Origin: Strongylocentrotus purpuratus
Taxonomy: Eukaryota > Echinodermata > Echinoidea > Camarodonta > Strongylocentrotidae
Length of the DNA stretch: 64,000 nucleotides
Assembly (NCBI RefSeq): GCF_000002235.5
Contig: NW_022145543.1
Span: forward strand, 1,426,001-1,490,000
Reading direction: 5' to 3'
A program made the position numbers and the translations under genes. The notes beneath the pieces are model-generated. The model was not told where the DNA came from and ran no database searches. It was given only the letters and a program-made list of their open reading frames with translations. Every line of letters begins with the position of its first letter. Position 1 is the first letter of the stretch. Shown piece after piece: positions 34,266 to 45,193 of this stretch.

Positions 34266-35821
34266 CAGAGGCGGCCCTCCCGGGGGGCATGGGGGGCACA
34301 GTGCCCCCCACTTTTTCAGATACCCCCAAAATGCCCCTTTTTACATAGGAAAAGTGCCCATTTTATTTTGTAAGAAGTGCCCCTTTTACTTTGACAAGTG
34401 CCCCTATTACTTAGTAAAAGTGCCCCTTTCCCCTTTTCACCTCTGACGAGTGCCCTTTTTATTTTTGACACGTGCCCCTTTTCCTTCGACATGTTCCCAT
34501 TTTCCTTTGCAATAAATGTTCATTTTCCATTCTCATGAATCTTGAAATTATCTCGAATAAGTGCCCTTTTTAATCTCTAGTAAGTGCCTCTTTTCAGGTA
34601 CGAGAAGTGCCCCTTTTCACTTTTAATAAGTGCCCCCTTCACCTCTGATGATTGCCCTATTCAAAACTGAGAGGTGCTCTTTTTACTTTGACAACTTCCC
34701 CTTTTTTCCTTTGTAAGTGCCCCTTCTCCTTTTAATAACTACCCCTTTTTTAAACTCGGATGAGCGCACCTTTCATTTTAACATGTGCCCCTCTTATTTT
34801 CTAATAAGTGCCCCTTTTCCTTATAATAAATGCCCCCATTAAAAAGAGAGAGCTCCTTCCCCTTCTCATAACTTCCCCTTCCCCTTCTCATAACTGCCCC
34901 TTTTAAACATCTGAACGGTGCCCCCTTTTCATTCAACAAATGCACATTTTCCTTTATTATAAGTGCCCCTTTTACATTTTCATAAGTGCCCCTTTTCATA
35001 TCTGGTCAGTGCCCCTTTGCAACTCTGATAATTCCCCTTTTAATAATGATACGTGCCCCTTTTCCTTTCTAATAAGGGACCTATCCCCTTTTCACCTCTT
35101 ATAAATGACCCTATTAAAATCTGATGGGTGCCCCTTTTCCGTCAACAAATGCCTATTTCCCATTTTCGTAAACGCCTCCTTTTCATCACTGGTGAGTGCC
35201 TCTTTTCAAGTGAAAAAATGCCTCATTTTCACCTCTTATAATTATCCTTTGTACTTATACACGTGCTCCTTTCCTTTTCTTTTCTAATAAGTGTCTTATC
35301 CCTTTCGATAATTGTCCCCTTTTCATGTAATCATTAAACGTGCCCCTTATTTAAAGAGACTAAGAGCAGTTTCCCCCAAAGTTCGCTCGCTGCGCTCGCT
35401 CGCATTTAAAGATTATATAATTATGTTACTTATCAAAGGTCTTTTCAGTCTTCCCTTATGAGAATGTGCTTATAACCCCATCACGATTGGCTTTTTTTCT
35501 CTTTATAAGATGTAATTTTTCGCACTGCGACCTCACAGATCTATAAAAATTTTCTCGCTCACTTCGCTCGCTCGTAAATGCATATTCAGACATCACACTC
35601 AACTGTAAAGTTTGATGCTTAAGCGATATTTTGTATGATGTATGAAGAGAAACAAATATTGAAATCATCCCTGATAATGTAATCACAATGTAGGGGTATA
35701 TACCAATGTCTAAAAATTGTATATTTTCGCTTTGAGATTTCCCACTGTAGGTGCCCTTTTTTCCAGAAAGTGCCCTTTTTTGTTGGTGCCCCCCACTTTG
35801 AAAGTCGCTCGGCCGCCCCTG
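34266..35821. mobile_element. Non-autonomous hAT-type element with tandem-repeat interior
   Basis: Ends CAGAGGCGGCC and, inverted, CAGGGGCGGCC, flanked on both sides by the eight bases GCACACAC (34258-34265, 35822-35829). An eight-base duplication with CAGGGGCGG-type termini is the hAT hallmark. The interior (34310-35350) is a degenerate repeat of about 30 bases built on GTGCCCCTTTT; 35370-35580 contains TCGCTCGCTGCGCTCGCTCG. It inserted into the CA run of the spacer block before copy 4. No transposase. Confidence 0.85.
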
Positions 35822-35947
35822 GCACACACACACACACACACACAATTGCGGAGTTGGTATTCCGCACAACAATGCCTCGTCCTGGGGAATTCCAACTCGA
35901 GCCTCGTTCTGGGGAATTCCAACTCGGGCGCAGTACCTGTGGGTGAA
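35822..35947. repeat. Upstream spacer block before copy 4, last piece
   Basis: Matches 5225-5310; includes a duplicated segment CCTCG(T)TCTGGGGAATTCCAACTCG, also seen before copies 5 and 6. Confidence 0.65.
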
Positions 35948-36151
35948 CTATGAGTTACTGTTATTTATGAAAAATCAATAGACTGTGATGACGCGTTAGA
36001 AAAGCACAACACCATCTTTTTACAGGCTGCTATTAGAGCGGTAGCCTAATTTCGAATGCATGAAATAAGTCGGTACGTACGGTACGTTGCTCAGATTAAG
36101 CCCAACGAACATCTTTTGGTGAACAGCAGACCTATCACGAACTCATCTCCG
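35948..36151 (+). promoter_or_regulatory. Copy 4 promoter and non-coding exon 1
   Basis: Conserved block, somewhat diverged: TGACGTGG has become TGACGCGT and the TATA-like box is poor (GCATGAAATAAG at 36058-36069). A GTACGTACGGTACG duplication follows. The donor is CTCCG/GTAAGT at 36151/36152. Confidence 0.6.
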
Positions 36152-37369
36152 GTAAGTGATATCATTTTCCTTGTCAAATGTAAAGCTTAGTATAGCAACT
36201 GATCATGTGAATACATAGTGAAGAAACTGTTTGGTAGCAGTTGAGAAAATTTGATTATGTACATTATAATTTATGTTTAAAGATAAAGTTCAGTTCTGCT
36301 AATGCGATTGCATTGTGAAAGAAACGGTGTGGAATCGATCAGGAAAACTTTATCATGTAACATATAAGTATTGGTGTGTACTGCAGATTCTGGAATAATC
36401 AAAATGATAAGAAATATGGCCCAGTCTATTAGATGTAATAAGAACTGTACACAGAAAGATGTATATGGAACTACATAAACATGTGGCATAAAAAGGGGGT
36501 CCTCATTATTGCCCAAGAGTAGGTTGAGTTCTGGGAAGAGGTGACAATTTGTGAGCGTTATCATTGTTATTATGCAAATGTGGAAGAACATCTGATAAAA
36601 AATGTTGCCTAAAAAGCATGGCTCTTCAAATGCCTTCATATTCTAAATATGGCATGTAACAACATAAAAATCGGGACATATTTTTAATATAACATGTTCG
36701 TGTAGTCCCATATACATCTTTCTGTGTACAGTGTTTGTAACTTTACCAAGACTGGACCAAGTTTCTTATTGTTTTGATGATTCCAGAACCTTGCAGTACA
36801 CACCAATACTTATATGCTGGATGTTTTACCTTTTCTGATCGATTCCACATCGTTTTTTCACAATGCAATTGCATGACCAGAACTCAACTGCATAAGTGTG
36901 AAGTTTTGGAATGAGACTCAATTTTGCTTAAAACCAAATGCAACGCACATAAAAAATGGATTTAATCTTAATGTGGTATCAACGTTTGATATTCAGGCAG
37001 GAACTTTAGGTTGACAATAGTTATTAACTTTAAAATAAAAAAGAAAAAAGGATCGGTTCGAAACAGTTAGAGAAAAAATCAGAAAAGGTTATGGATATTT
37101 TTCGTAATCATACGGTGAAGTTTTAAGGGAGAAAATGTAATACATCTAGATATAGTGGGTACCATTACTATTGATATTTGTCTAAAAGTAGTGTTCAAAT
37201 GCAAAGTGGAAACACACATATATGGATCACGTATTTTATACACTATTTTACGCAGTGTGAATTCACTGTCAATCCGAAATACACCATTATTCTCACTCGT
37301 GATATTTCGTAAACATGAATATGAACACAATAGAATTTCGATTCTCTTTCTCTATTATTTTTCATTCAG
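36152..37369 (+). other. Intron of copy 4
   Basis: 1218 bases from GTAAGTGA to TTTTCATTCAG. About 36530-36900 is an insert derived from downstream spacer: it matches 40730-41070 and, in part, 1545-1735. No gene. Confidence 0.65.
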
Positions 37370-37397
37370 GACTTAAGTTACAAAAAGTGAGACAGAC

Positions 37398-38387
37398 ATG
37401 GAGAGGAAACGCAAGCTGACATTATATCCAGATATGGCTGAACATCTCATGTGCACTATCTGCTCCGACACCTTCGATGATCCCCGCAATCTCGTTTGTG
37501 GGCATGTGTTCTGCAAGAAATGCCTGGATATTCTTGATGAAAGTCAGCTAGGGTCGCCATTGAAAACATCTATTTGTTGTCCCACTTGCAGTAGAAAGAC
37601 CAAACTACGAGAGAGTCGAGTGAATGGATTTAGTCGAAACCTACCGATCAGAAAGCTCTTACATCAGGACTTGAGTGAAGAGCCAGGGCCTTCGGGTAAA
37701 AGACCCAAAAGAACTCCCACATGCAAAACGCATAACCAAGAGCGCAGAGACATTTATTGCAGCACCTGCCTGGTCTTCATATGCTTTAAGTGTTTCCAAG
37801 AAAAACACACCCATCATGTAACCAAGACAAGAAACGAATTTCTGGGAGAGCTCAGTCAAATGACTAAAGATGCCAAACAGCGATATCAGGTTCAATTAAA
37901 GACCTTGGAGAACAATCTTCTTGAAGCTGATCAGGGGGTATCTAAGTTGATTATTCATCATAACAATGCAAAGCAATCAATTGAAGACGAGTTTAAGGCT
38001 GAATTAGCACAACTCAACAAAAACATAACTTTCCGCTTGCAATCATTGACTAAATCAACAAAGAATTTGGAATCAGATGTTGCTCGGTTCAAAGAAAAGG
38101 GGAAACATTTTAAACAGAGTCTGGCGATTGCTGTTCCGAAGTTGGAAAGTAAGACTTTAGAGGAGCTAGATGGCGAAGACCTCAAGTCCTACGTTAAAAC
38201 TGTCGACACGGTGTTGAACCTTCTCAAGACTGACATTGGTGTAGAACACTTAAAGCTCTGGAATAAACTTTTGGTACCATCTGCACCATCTAGACCACAG
38301 CATGGCTGTGTTCCATCAACCAGTGGTGGAACCGCAGGGCAGGCTCTCCAAAAGGTTTCTCCTAAGTCGATTAACAAGCCCCTTTAA
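37398..38387 (+). CDS. TRIM-like RING/B-box/coiled-coil protein, copy 4
   Basis: A 329-residue single-exon protein, apparently intact. RING ligands C19, C22, C34, H36, C39, C42, C61, C64; linker with KRPKR (101-105); B-box C109, H112, C121, C124, C129, C132 and the closing His pair. Coiled coil about 145-250, then VKTVDTVLNLLKTDIGVEHL and a Ser/Gly tail ending SPKSINKPL, shared in form with copies 5 and 6. Start ATG lies 28 bases after the acceptor in GACATGG. E3 ligase activity is expected from the RING but not shown. The promoter is more diverged than that of copies 1 and 2, so expression may differ. Confidence 0.9.
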   Translation: MERKRKLTLYPDMAEHLMCTICSDTFDDPRNLVCGHVFCKKCLDILDESQLGSPLKTSICCPTCSRKTKLRESRVNGFSRNLPIRKLLHQDLSEEPGPSGKRPKRTPTCKTHNQERRDIYCSTCLVFICFKCFQEKHTHHVTKTRNEFLGELSQMTKDAKQRYQVQLKTLENNLLEADQGVSKLIIHHNNAKQSIEDEFKAELAQLNKNITFRLQSLTKSTKNLESDVARFKEKGKHFKQSLAIAVPKLESKTLEELDGEDLKSYVKTVDTVLNLLKTDIGVEHLKLWNKLLVPSAPSRPQHGCVPSTSGGTAGQALQKVSPKSINKPL

Positions 38388-38950
38388 ACAAGGTATTTGT
38401 TGGGGTACCAATCGGCGGTGGCTATATAGTGACGCTACGTAACTGTTTGTAGACTAATGAATGAAAAGGGTTTACCCAGAGAATACTAGTTTATATAAAT
38501 AATCAGAGAAGTGAAAGGTTACTACTACTACTAATGATGATCATGATGATGTAAAAGGGGAACACAGTTCAATTCTAGACAGAACAACGGTAATGTAATG
38601 ACATTGATTACAATACGTGTATAAAATTCTAACACTGAAGAGTTGATTCATAGTGAATGCGTTATAATGACAGTGTTTCACTTGTAGTGCATAGATACAT
38701 GAACATAAATTAGGAATGGTTTATGACATGTTAAGTTTCCACAGGACATTGTGTTGTGTCTCAGTCAACATGTACATCGTAAAATGAAAACAGTGGCAAA
38801 TATATTTACTTTTTCGCTTTTAGACTGCACCTATACACCTCCGTTAAAATAGAAAAAAGGGGAAAACTTTCAAGTACAGGCCATTATCTTCAATGTATAA
38901 TTTTTTTATTTTTTTTTATAAATTTATTTTTGTTTTCGTAGTGATCATTT
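38388..38950 (+). other. 3' UTR and flank of copy 4
   Basis: Matches the 3' flanks of copies 1 and 5 (GGTGGCTATATAGTGACGC, ATGATGATCATGATGATG). The poly(A) position near 38783 has drifted to AATGAA. Confidence 0.6.
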
Positions 38951-39420
38951 GAATAAACATTGAGTTGAGTTGAGTTGAGTTGAGTTGAGTTTATTGATTT
39001 CACATTTCACATGCAGAAATAATACAGATAACATTGTTTCATAATTTAAAAAAAAATGATTATATTATTTGACAAGGTAATCATACCCAGCTGTGTCTTT
39101 TTCTTGAGTGTAGGCTGTATTAGAGAATTAGACGGTGACACAGACAACAAAGGCCGCACCAGGATTTAAAAAGCGAAGGGATGCCAAGTATATGGTGTTA
39201 CAATTAAATAAGTCTTTGGATTGGAATGCGCTTAATATGTTGGTATCCTCTCTAAATCTAAATTGATATAGCCTTATAATTATATAATATTGGCTGCCTT
39301 TGAGTGGTATATCAGATTGATTGTACGAGTCGAAGATGAGTGCAATATTCATGCTAGCTGAATGCAATATAACTGATACACCACGAAAGAAAGCCAATAT
39401 TATTATTATCATACATTAAA
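38951..39420 (+). mobile_element. LINE fragments and (TTGAG)n tract
   Basis: 38961-38990 is a TTGAG repeat, the complement of a usual LINE tail. 39180-39260 repeats the GTTACAAT..AGTCTTTGGATTGGAATG segment of the LINE at 16205, coding for the GVTI-SLDWN motif. Highly decayed. Confidence 0.5.
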
Positions 39421-41629
39421 ACATCGTACTGTAACAGTGAAATTTAAAGGATTGGAAAGATCAATTTATCAATTCATGGCAATTTTTCAATCCAACAGTG
39501 TCTCGACTAGTCTTGAGCAAAGTTTTGCGAGTCAAAATGAAAGATGATTCATGTTTTGAATATAAATGGGTGTTTAAACGCAACACTGGCAACGCATGTG
39601 ATACTGGGGCCGTATTCACTACAGGACGCGGATAAACATAGTATTTTATTTAGAATTTTTACTTGGCTAAGGTGTATGTCTCAACTCGTGAATTCGGTGA
39701 TTTTACCTCTACCATGTTTATTTGTACCATATATCTGTTCTATCCTATACCACAGAATTTCAAAAGTTGTTATCAAATGTGTTTTATAAAAATGTACTGC
39801 AGTTTAAGTCAAGGGAAATGGTTCATCATATTCTAGAATTGGTAGTTATGTCATTGACAAAGCTCTGTTTAAAAAGAACTAACCTTATGGTAAATATAAC
39901 TGTAATTGACACCGTTCATTTATTTCTGCTTTGAGTAGTTGATAGTTTGAAGAAATATTTCTTAGAAATCAAGACATCAACATCATGACATTTATTCATG
40001 TTAGCATGATGCGGAGTGAACAAATAATCATAAAAATGAAGGTTTCCTTATAATTTCATATAAAAACGTGTACCTTGTTTTATTATCAAACTCTTTTAAC
40101 TGGTTCACGAACTTGATTTATTGCTTGTAATGACGGTTTTTGCTTAATAATTACAATCAACAAATCAAGATCAGGATGTGACTTTTAATGTAATGACTAA
40201 TTGGACCATTTCATGCGCATATTATACATTGACACAATATATTAATAAGATATATAGATGATTTCCTTTTTGGTCTATGAAATTGAAGAATCAATGTTTC
40301 AAATACCGCCAAAAGAGATAACATGTTTTGACAACTCGAATGTAGACAACACAAATTGTTAATATAGAAGTATAACTCTGTGCCAGTATAATAGTGGAAA
40401 CTCGTTTTAAGAACCTCAGGGCCCCGTTTTATAAAGAGTTTATATTAATCGCAACTATAGGAGACTTATATTATATATATTATATGTAAACTTGCGATTA
40501 AATAAATAAAGAACGTAACCCTATCTGCAACTAAAGAAAAGGCCATATAGATGTAACGAATGTAATCAGAGCATATGTTTAATTCAATTCAACACAATAT
40601 TTATTTTATTTTGACAATGATTTGAAGCCAGAGGCTAAATTGCCATCAATCATATTTTTTCAATATCATTTCACTTTGCAACATTATCAATTGCCTTTAA
40701 AAGGTTATAACAAATTACATGAAAGGGAATGTTGAGTAGGTGGAAAATAATCTGTGAGCGTTTTCATTGTTATCATGCAAGTGTGGAAGAACATCAGGAG
40801 AAAAAAATATTCCCTGAAAAGCATGGCTCTTCAAATGCCTTCATATTCTAGATATGATACGTAACAGCTTTAAAATGAGGACCTCATTTTTATGCCATAT
40901 GTTTTTGTAGTCCCATATACATCATCCTGTGTACAGTGTTACTTTAACCAAGACATTACCAAATTTCTAATCATTTACACATCAATACTTATATGCTACC
41001 AGAACAACATTTTCTGATCGATTCCACAACGTTTCTTTCACAATGCAAACGCATGACCAGAACTTAACTTTTTCTTTAAGAATACAATGCTTAAGAAATA
41101 TGTATATGTGTCGAATTAGACTGTATTTATGTACACGTTAATAATAATTAAACGTGTATGTAGAGCGACTGCACTTTACAGAACAGAATACAGAAGGAGT
41201 GGTAATTGTCCACTGGGCTCGTAATTGTGAGATTTTACAAAGTTCTAAATAAGTACATTTTGAAATTACTTCTGAACTCCTTATATGTTTCTATATTGTT
41301 AAGCTTTTCTGGCACGTAATTCTATTTTTTTTTAATTAAAAAAGGAAAGTGACTGCATATGAAATAGCCTACAGAATTCTGCTTTAATACTTGTTTAGTA
41401 AATCTTTAAGTTAGTGCTACAATTGACCAAATTATATTTATAAAAAAAGAGATGAAGGATTTTTTAAAATCATACTGTTCATAACGTGCACTTATTCAAG
41501 AAGATTTTGTTTCATAAACATCCACGAAAAGACGAAAAGAGATATTTCTATTGTTTTATCTCTTTTCTTTACAAAACAAAGAGACACACAACATAGTTTA
41601 CCCCACCAACACATCATGATACTGGAAGT
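39421..41629. repeat. Downstream spacer of copy 4
   Basis: Matches spacer after copies 2, 3, 5 and 6 (39690-40380), then 36530-36900 and 1545-1740 (40730-41080), then 1385-1510 (41160-41310). A MITE half-end (CAGGGCCCCGTTTTATAAAG) is at 40417. No gene. Confidence 0.6.
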
Positions 41630-42226
41630 CAGTGGCGGGTCCAGCCGGCGGGAAGAGGGGGGGGGCCCAATCCGTGAGAAAATATTAGTTGCGACTCAAC
41701 CAACGGTGAAAAAGCGGGGGGGGGGGGGGGGGAGGTGGGTTTAGGAGGCACTTTTTTGTCCAATTTTTCAGGAAATATTTTAACCCGACTCAGCAAGCCG
41801 GTAAATAAGCGGGGGGAGGGGGTGGGTACGACCACTTTTTTGGTTTTTTGGCCTTCTTCGTGAGAATTTTTTTTTTTTTTAATTAAAAAAAATCCGCGCC
41901 TGCAGAGGATCCAGCCGGCGACAAGGGGGGGGGGAGCCAAATCTTAATACAAAATTTAGCGTCGGCTCAGCCGGCCGGCGAATAAGCCGGGGGGGAAGCA
42001 CCTTTCTTCTTTCCTTTTTTGATAGAGTTTTTGAGGACAAATTTAGCGCCGACTCAGCCGGTCGGTGAATCAATTATTTTTTTTTTTTTTGGGGGGGGGG
42101 GGGGCGCTTTTCTTTTGTGTTTTAAAAAAGGTTAACTTTACGTTATTATCCTATTTTTTTTTTAATCGTTTTAGGGGGCTAGGGGGGGGGCCGGGCCGGA
42201 AAATTCGCTACGTGGATCCGCCCCTG
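41630..42226. mobile_element. Non-autonomous hAT-type element with repeated interior
   Basis: Ends CAGTGGCGGGTCCA and, inverted, CAGGGGCGGATCCA, with flanking eight-mers CTGGAAGT and CTGGTATT (six of eight match). The interior repeats a segment like CGACTCAGCCGGCCGGTGAA followed by TAAGC and a G run, four times. The same segment is in the element at 62244-62903, so the two are related. Frames over it are not genes. Confidence 0.75.
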
Positions 42227-42641
42227 CTGGTATTGTCGTTTATTCCTTCCCCCATTTGTTTAAAATAGTTTGTGTGGCATTTGTTTATATATAGTTTTTT
42301 TAGGGGAGTTGCACTTAAAAGAAAAAATAAGATGTTCATCTCAAATGTTTTGGGGTGATACCCAGTGGTGGTCCTATGCACAGGCCACCATCATTATGCT
42401 ACCATAATCAATTCTGTATTAGTGCCTTATTGGGAGTTACATTAGAGCTATAAAGCCAGGGATTAATATCTATTATATCGCAACTCCATGTATGTACTTA
42501 AGAGAGAGGAGATCGCAAACTTGCGATTGATTTAGATCCATCGCAACTCATTATAAGACGGGGCCCTGTTTATAACAAGGTTTCAGATCGGGATCGAGTT
42601 AGCTAGAACTCGACCCTCGGTTTATAAAAAAATTAAACTAA
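42227..42641. other. Spacer with a MITE half-end
   Basis: 42420-42568 ends AAGACGGGGCCCTG, the inverted partner of the 40417 end, with CGCAACT and GCGATTGA symmetry inside. Otherwise unremarkable. Confidence 0.5.
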
Positions 42642-43614
42642 AGGCCCGGTCACACAGCCCTCCACGGGCGTATCGCGGCCGAATCACGGCCAAAAATTTC
42701 TGCCCGTGAAGCAGACGCTGTTGGACGCTTTGAGGTCGCGATAAAGACGCGATACAGCCGTACTTTACCCGTCGTTACACGCGGTAAGAAATTCACACGC
42801 GGTTGGCCGCGCGAAAAAGTTTTGGGCTGCCAAAAAATTTAGACCGCGGGTAATCGCGGGCGGTACACGTGGTACACACGCGGTAAAGACGCGGTACAGA
42901 CGCGGAACGAACGTGCTAGGACGTGCTACGGCCGCGGTTAAGACGTGGTTACACGCGGTAGGACGCGAAATTTTAGCGGGTAATCGCGGGTGGAGCACGG
43001 TCATAGCACGTTTGTTCCGCGTCTGTACCGCGTTGTTATCACGTGCATTAGCGTGTGTACCGCGTATACAGCGCGCCCCAATACCGGCCTAATCACGTTC
43101 AATTGCGTCTTGTACACGTCCCAAATACGATTGTCCACGGCCTAATCGCGTCCGTACAACGTCTGATTTTAGGTATATAAAAAGCGCGATTTGCCGAGCA
43201 TTCGTCAGTTGTGCTCCAGACGTCAAGGGGTGAACATGGATCCCCGTCACCGTAATGACCTCGTCTTGCTGCTCCAGCAGCATCAGAACCAAGTGGTACA
43301 GGTCCATCAGCTCCTCATTGACAGAAGAAGACGAAGGAGGAGGAGGAGGAGGAGGGTGGTCCGGAACATCTGGGTGCGCGACTGGATTGGCCCGGTTCGG
43401 CTGCTTTATTATACCCGTGGTAGGCCGCGTTACCGCCGCGCTTCACCCGCGATAAGGACGCGGAACAGTCGCCGGCGTCTGTTCCGCGGGCATACCACGG
43501 GTAAACCGCGGGTAAGCCAATTTTGCACATTTTCCACCACGGGCAACCGCGGGCAAACAAAAATCGCGAAATTTTACCCGCGATACAGACGCGAAAGGCT
43601 GTGTGACCGGGCCT
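42642..43614. mobile_element. PIF/Harbinger element, internally deleted
   Basis: Perfect inverted ends AGGCCCGGTCACACAGCC, flanked by TAA on each side (42639-42641, 43615-43617), as Harbinger elements require. About 42660-43140 and 43420-43590 are GC-rich subterminal repeats built on GACGCGGTACAGACGCGG. A TATA box (TATATAAAA, 43174-43182) and the start of a transposase gene survive in the middle. Length 973. Confidence 0.85.
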
Positions 43615-43652
43615 TAAGGTCAATTTCAGGATCTGTTGCGTATCCTGTTTAA
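43236..43652 (+). pseudogene. Harbinger transposase N-terminal remnant
   Basis: From ATG at 43236, about 55 bases after the TATA box, the frame encodes MDPRHRNDLVLLLQQHQNQ, an Arg run, then VRNIWVRDWIGP. The poly-Arg followed by WVR-W is the usual beginning of DDE_Tnp_4 Harbinger nucleases. After about 60 residues the frame runs into the terminal repeat, so the DDE catalytic part is absent. Not functional. Confidence 0.65.
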
Positions 43653-44317
43653 AAAAAATCATGCGGACAATGAAAAACATCATTGTATCATTCGTATCTC
43701 TGCGATGGTGTTATGAGAAAAAAATACTTACCTACGCACACGCTGACACAAACAATAGCATGTAGTATAACAATGCCTCGTCCTGGGGAATTCCAACTCG
43801 GGCCTCGTTGCGGGGAATTCCAACTTGGGCGTAGTACCTGGAGATGAATGCCCCCCCCCCCCCCCTCCTGCGTGTACATATTTTTCGATCATTGACGAAT
43901 ATTGTTCGGTTTAAACTTTAAACGACGGTATTCAAATTCCAAGTTATTGTTGTATTTGCTTCTATGTTTCATCGATTCAGGCTTACAATTGTATACGTTA
44001 TTCTAAAAATTCATGTTGTCCAGTTTTGAGAATCAAGCATTTCATATATTCAAGCTAATTCCTTCGCATGTTAAACTTTCGTTCATTATCTGTATATGGA
44101 AGAATGATGTTTGTGCACATCAGTATGTACCCTGTGATCCTGTTGTTTTACTCCAGTTTTTGGCATTCCTAGAATCTCGGTAATCATGGTAAAATATCAT
44201 CCTAAAATATTTATTTATTCCTCTCTCATGAAATTATAATGATAACCAATTTCATGACAATTTCCCAACTATGAATTTTGTTTAGAGGTATTTGCTTTCA
44301 GTTTAAGAACAGCATTT
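43618..44317. repeat. Upstream spacer block before copy 5
   Basis: Matches 50690-51465 and more distantly 5100-5890: the duplicated GGGGAATTCCAACTCGGGC segment, a C run (43851-43865) and the CATTCCTAGAATCTCGGTAA segment. No gene. Confidence 0.65.
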
Positions 44318-44538
44318 AGGTAAGCACAAGGCTATCCTTTATTTTTAGAGCCTGTCTATGCCCACGATTTACTGTGATGACGTGAACAGAAAAGCACAGC
44401 ACAGTCTTTATACAGGCCGCTATTAGAGCGGCAGTTATAGCATAATTTCTAATGCATAAATATGTTCGGTACGTTTCTTAGATTAAGCCCGAAACACATC
44501 TTGTGGTGAACAGCAGACTTATCAGGAACTCATCTCTG
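44318..44538 (+). promoter_or_regulatory. Copy 5 promoter and non-coding exon 1
   Basis: TGACGTGA at 44378-44385 and TATA-like CATAAATAT at 44455-44463. Exon ends CTCTG/GTAAAT at 44538/44539. The donor has changed from GTAAGT because about 25 intron bases after the GT are deleted; +5 is now A, so splicing may be weaker. Confidence 0.65.
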
Positions 44539-45166
44539 GTAAATATAAAGTTTGGTAAAGTAACTGGTCACGTGAAAACATAGTAAAGACACTGTTTGGT
44601 AGCAGTTGAGAAAGGTTGATTAAATACATTAGAATATCGGTGTTTAAGCCTAGGACTAAAGTTTTGGTGTGATCAAAATGAGACTCAATTTTGCTTTAAA
44701 TAACATGCACTTCCACAATAATGGATATGTGGGTTTCTTTACACATGTTGTATCAACGTTCCTAATTCAGGCAAGTGCTATAGTGAGACGATATAGTATA
44801 CTACTTAAACTAGGAAAGGAAAAAAAATCGGTTCAAAATTGTTTGAGGAAAGTCACAAATGGAAACATGGAAATGGAAATATAAATTAATGCATCTAAAC
44901 ATATTATGTACCATTATCATTAATTTTGTACTAAAAATGGTGGGAAACTGCAGAGTGCACACATACTACACATCATGTCTTTTATAAATTGTTTTATGCA
45001 TCATGTATTCACTGTCATCCCTAAAAGAATCCAAAATACAAAAATATTCTCACTCGTAATATTTCGTGAACAAAACTTTTCAGCCTACAGATTAATCTTC
45101 GGAATATGAACAGACCATAGGCTCAGATATAATTTAAATTTTCTTTCTTCGTTCTCTTTCATTCAG
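44539..45166 (+). other. Intron of copy 5
   Basis: 628 bases, GTAAATAT to TCTCTTTCATTCAG. Matches the introns of copies 1 and 6. No gene; the 71-codon frame at 44669 is intronic. Confidence 0.7.
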
Positions 45167-45193
45167 GATTTCAGTTATAAAAGTGAGACAGAC

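Noticed and set aside
41629-42073. Pro-rich proteins on the minus strand
   Set aside because: They read through the G runs of the hAT-type element; no conserved domain.
40417-42568. One 2.15-kb element with CAGGGCCCCGT ends
   Set aside because: The ends are complementary, but the DNA between them is ordinary array spacer plus the hAT-type element, and the flanking eight-mers differ. Two separate fragments are more likely.
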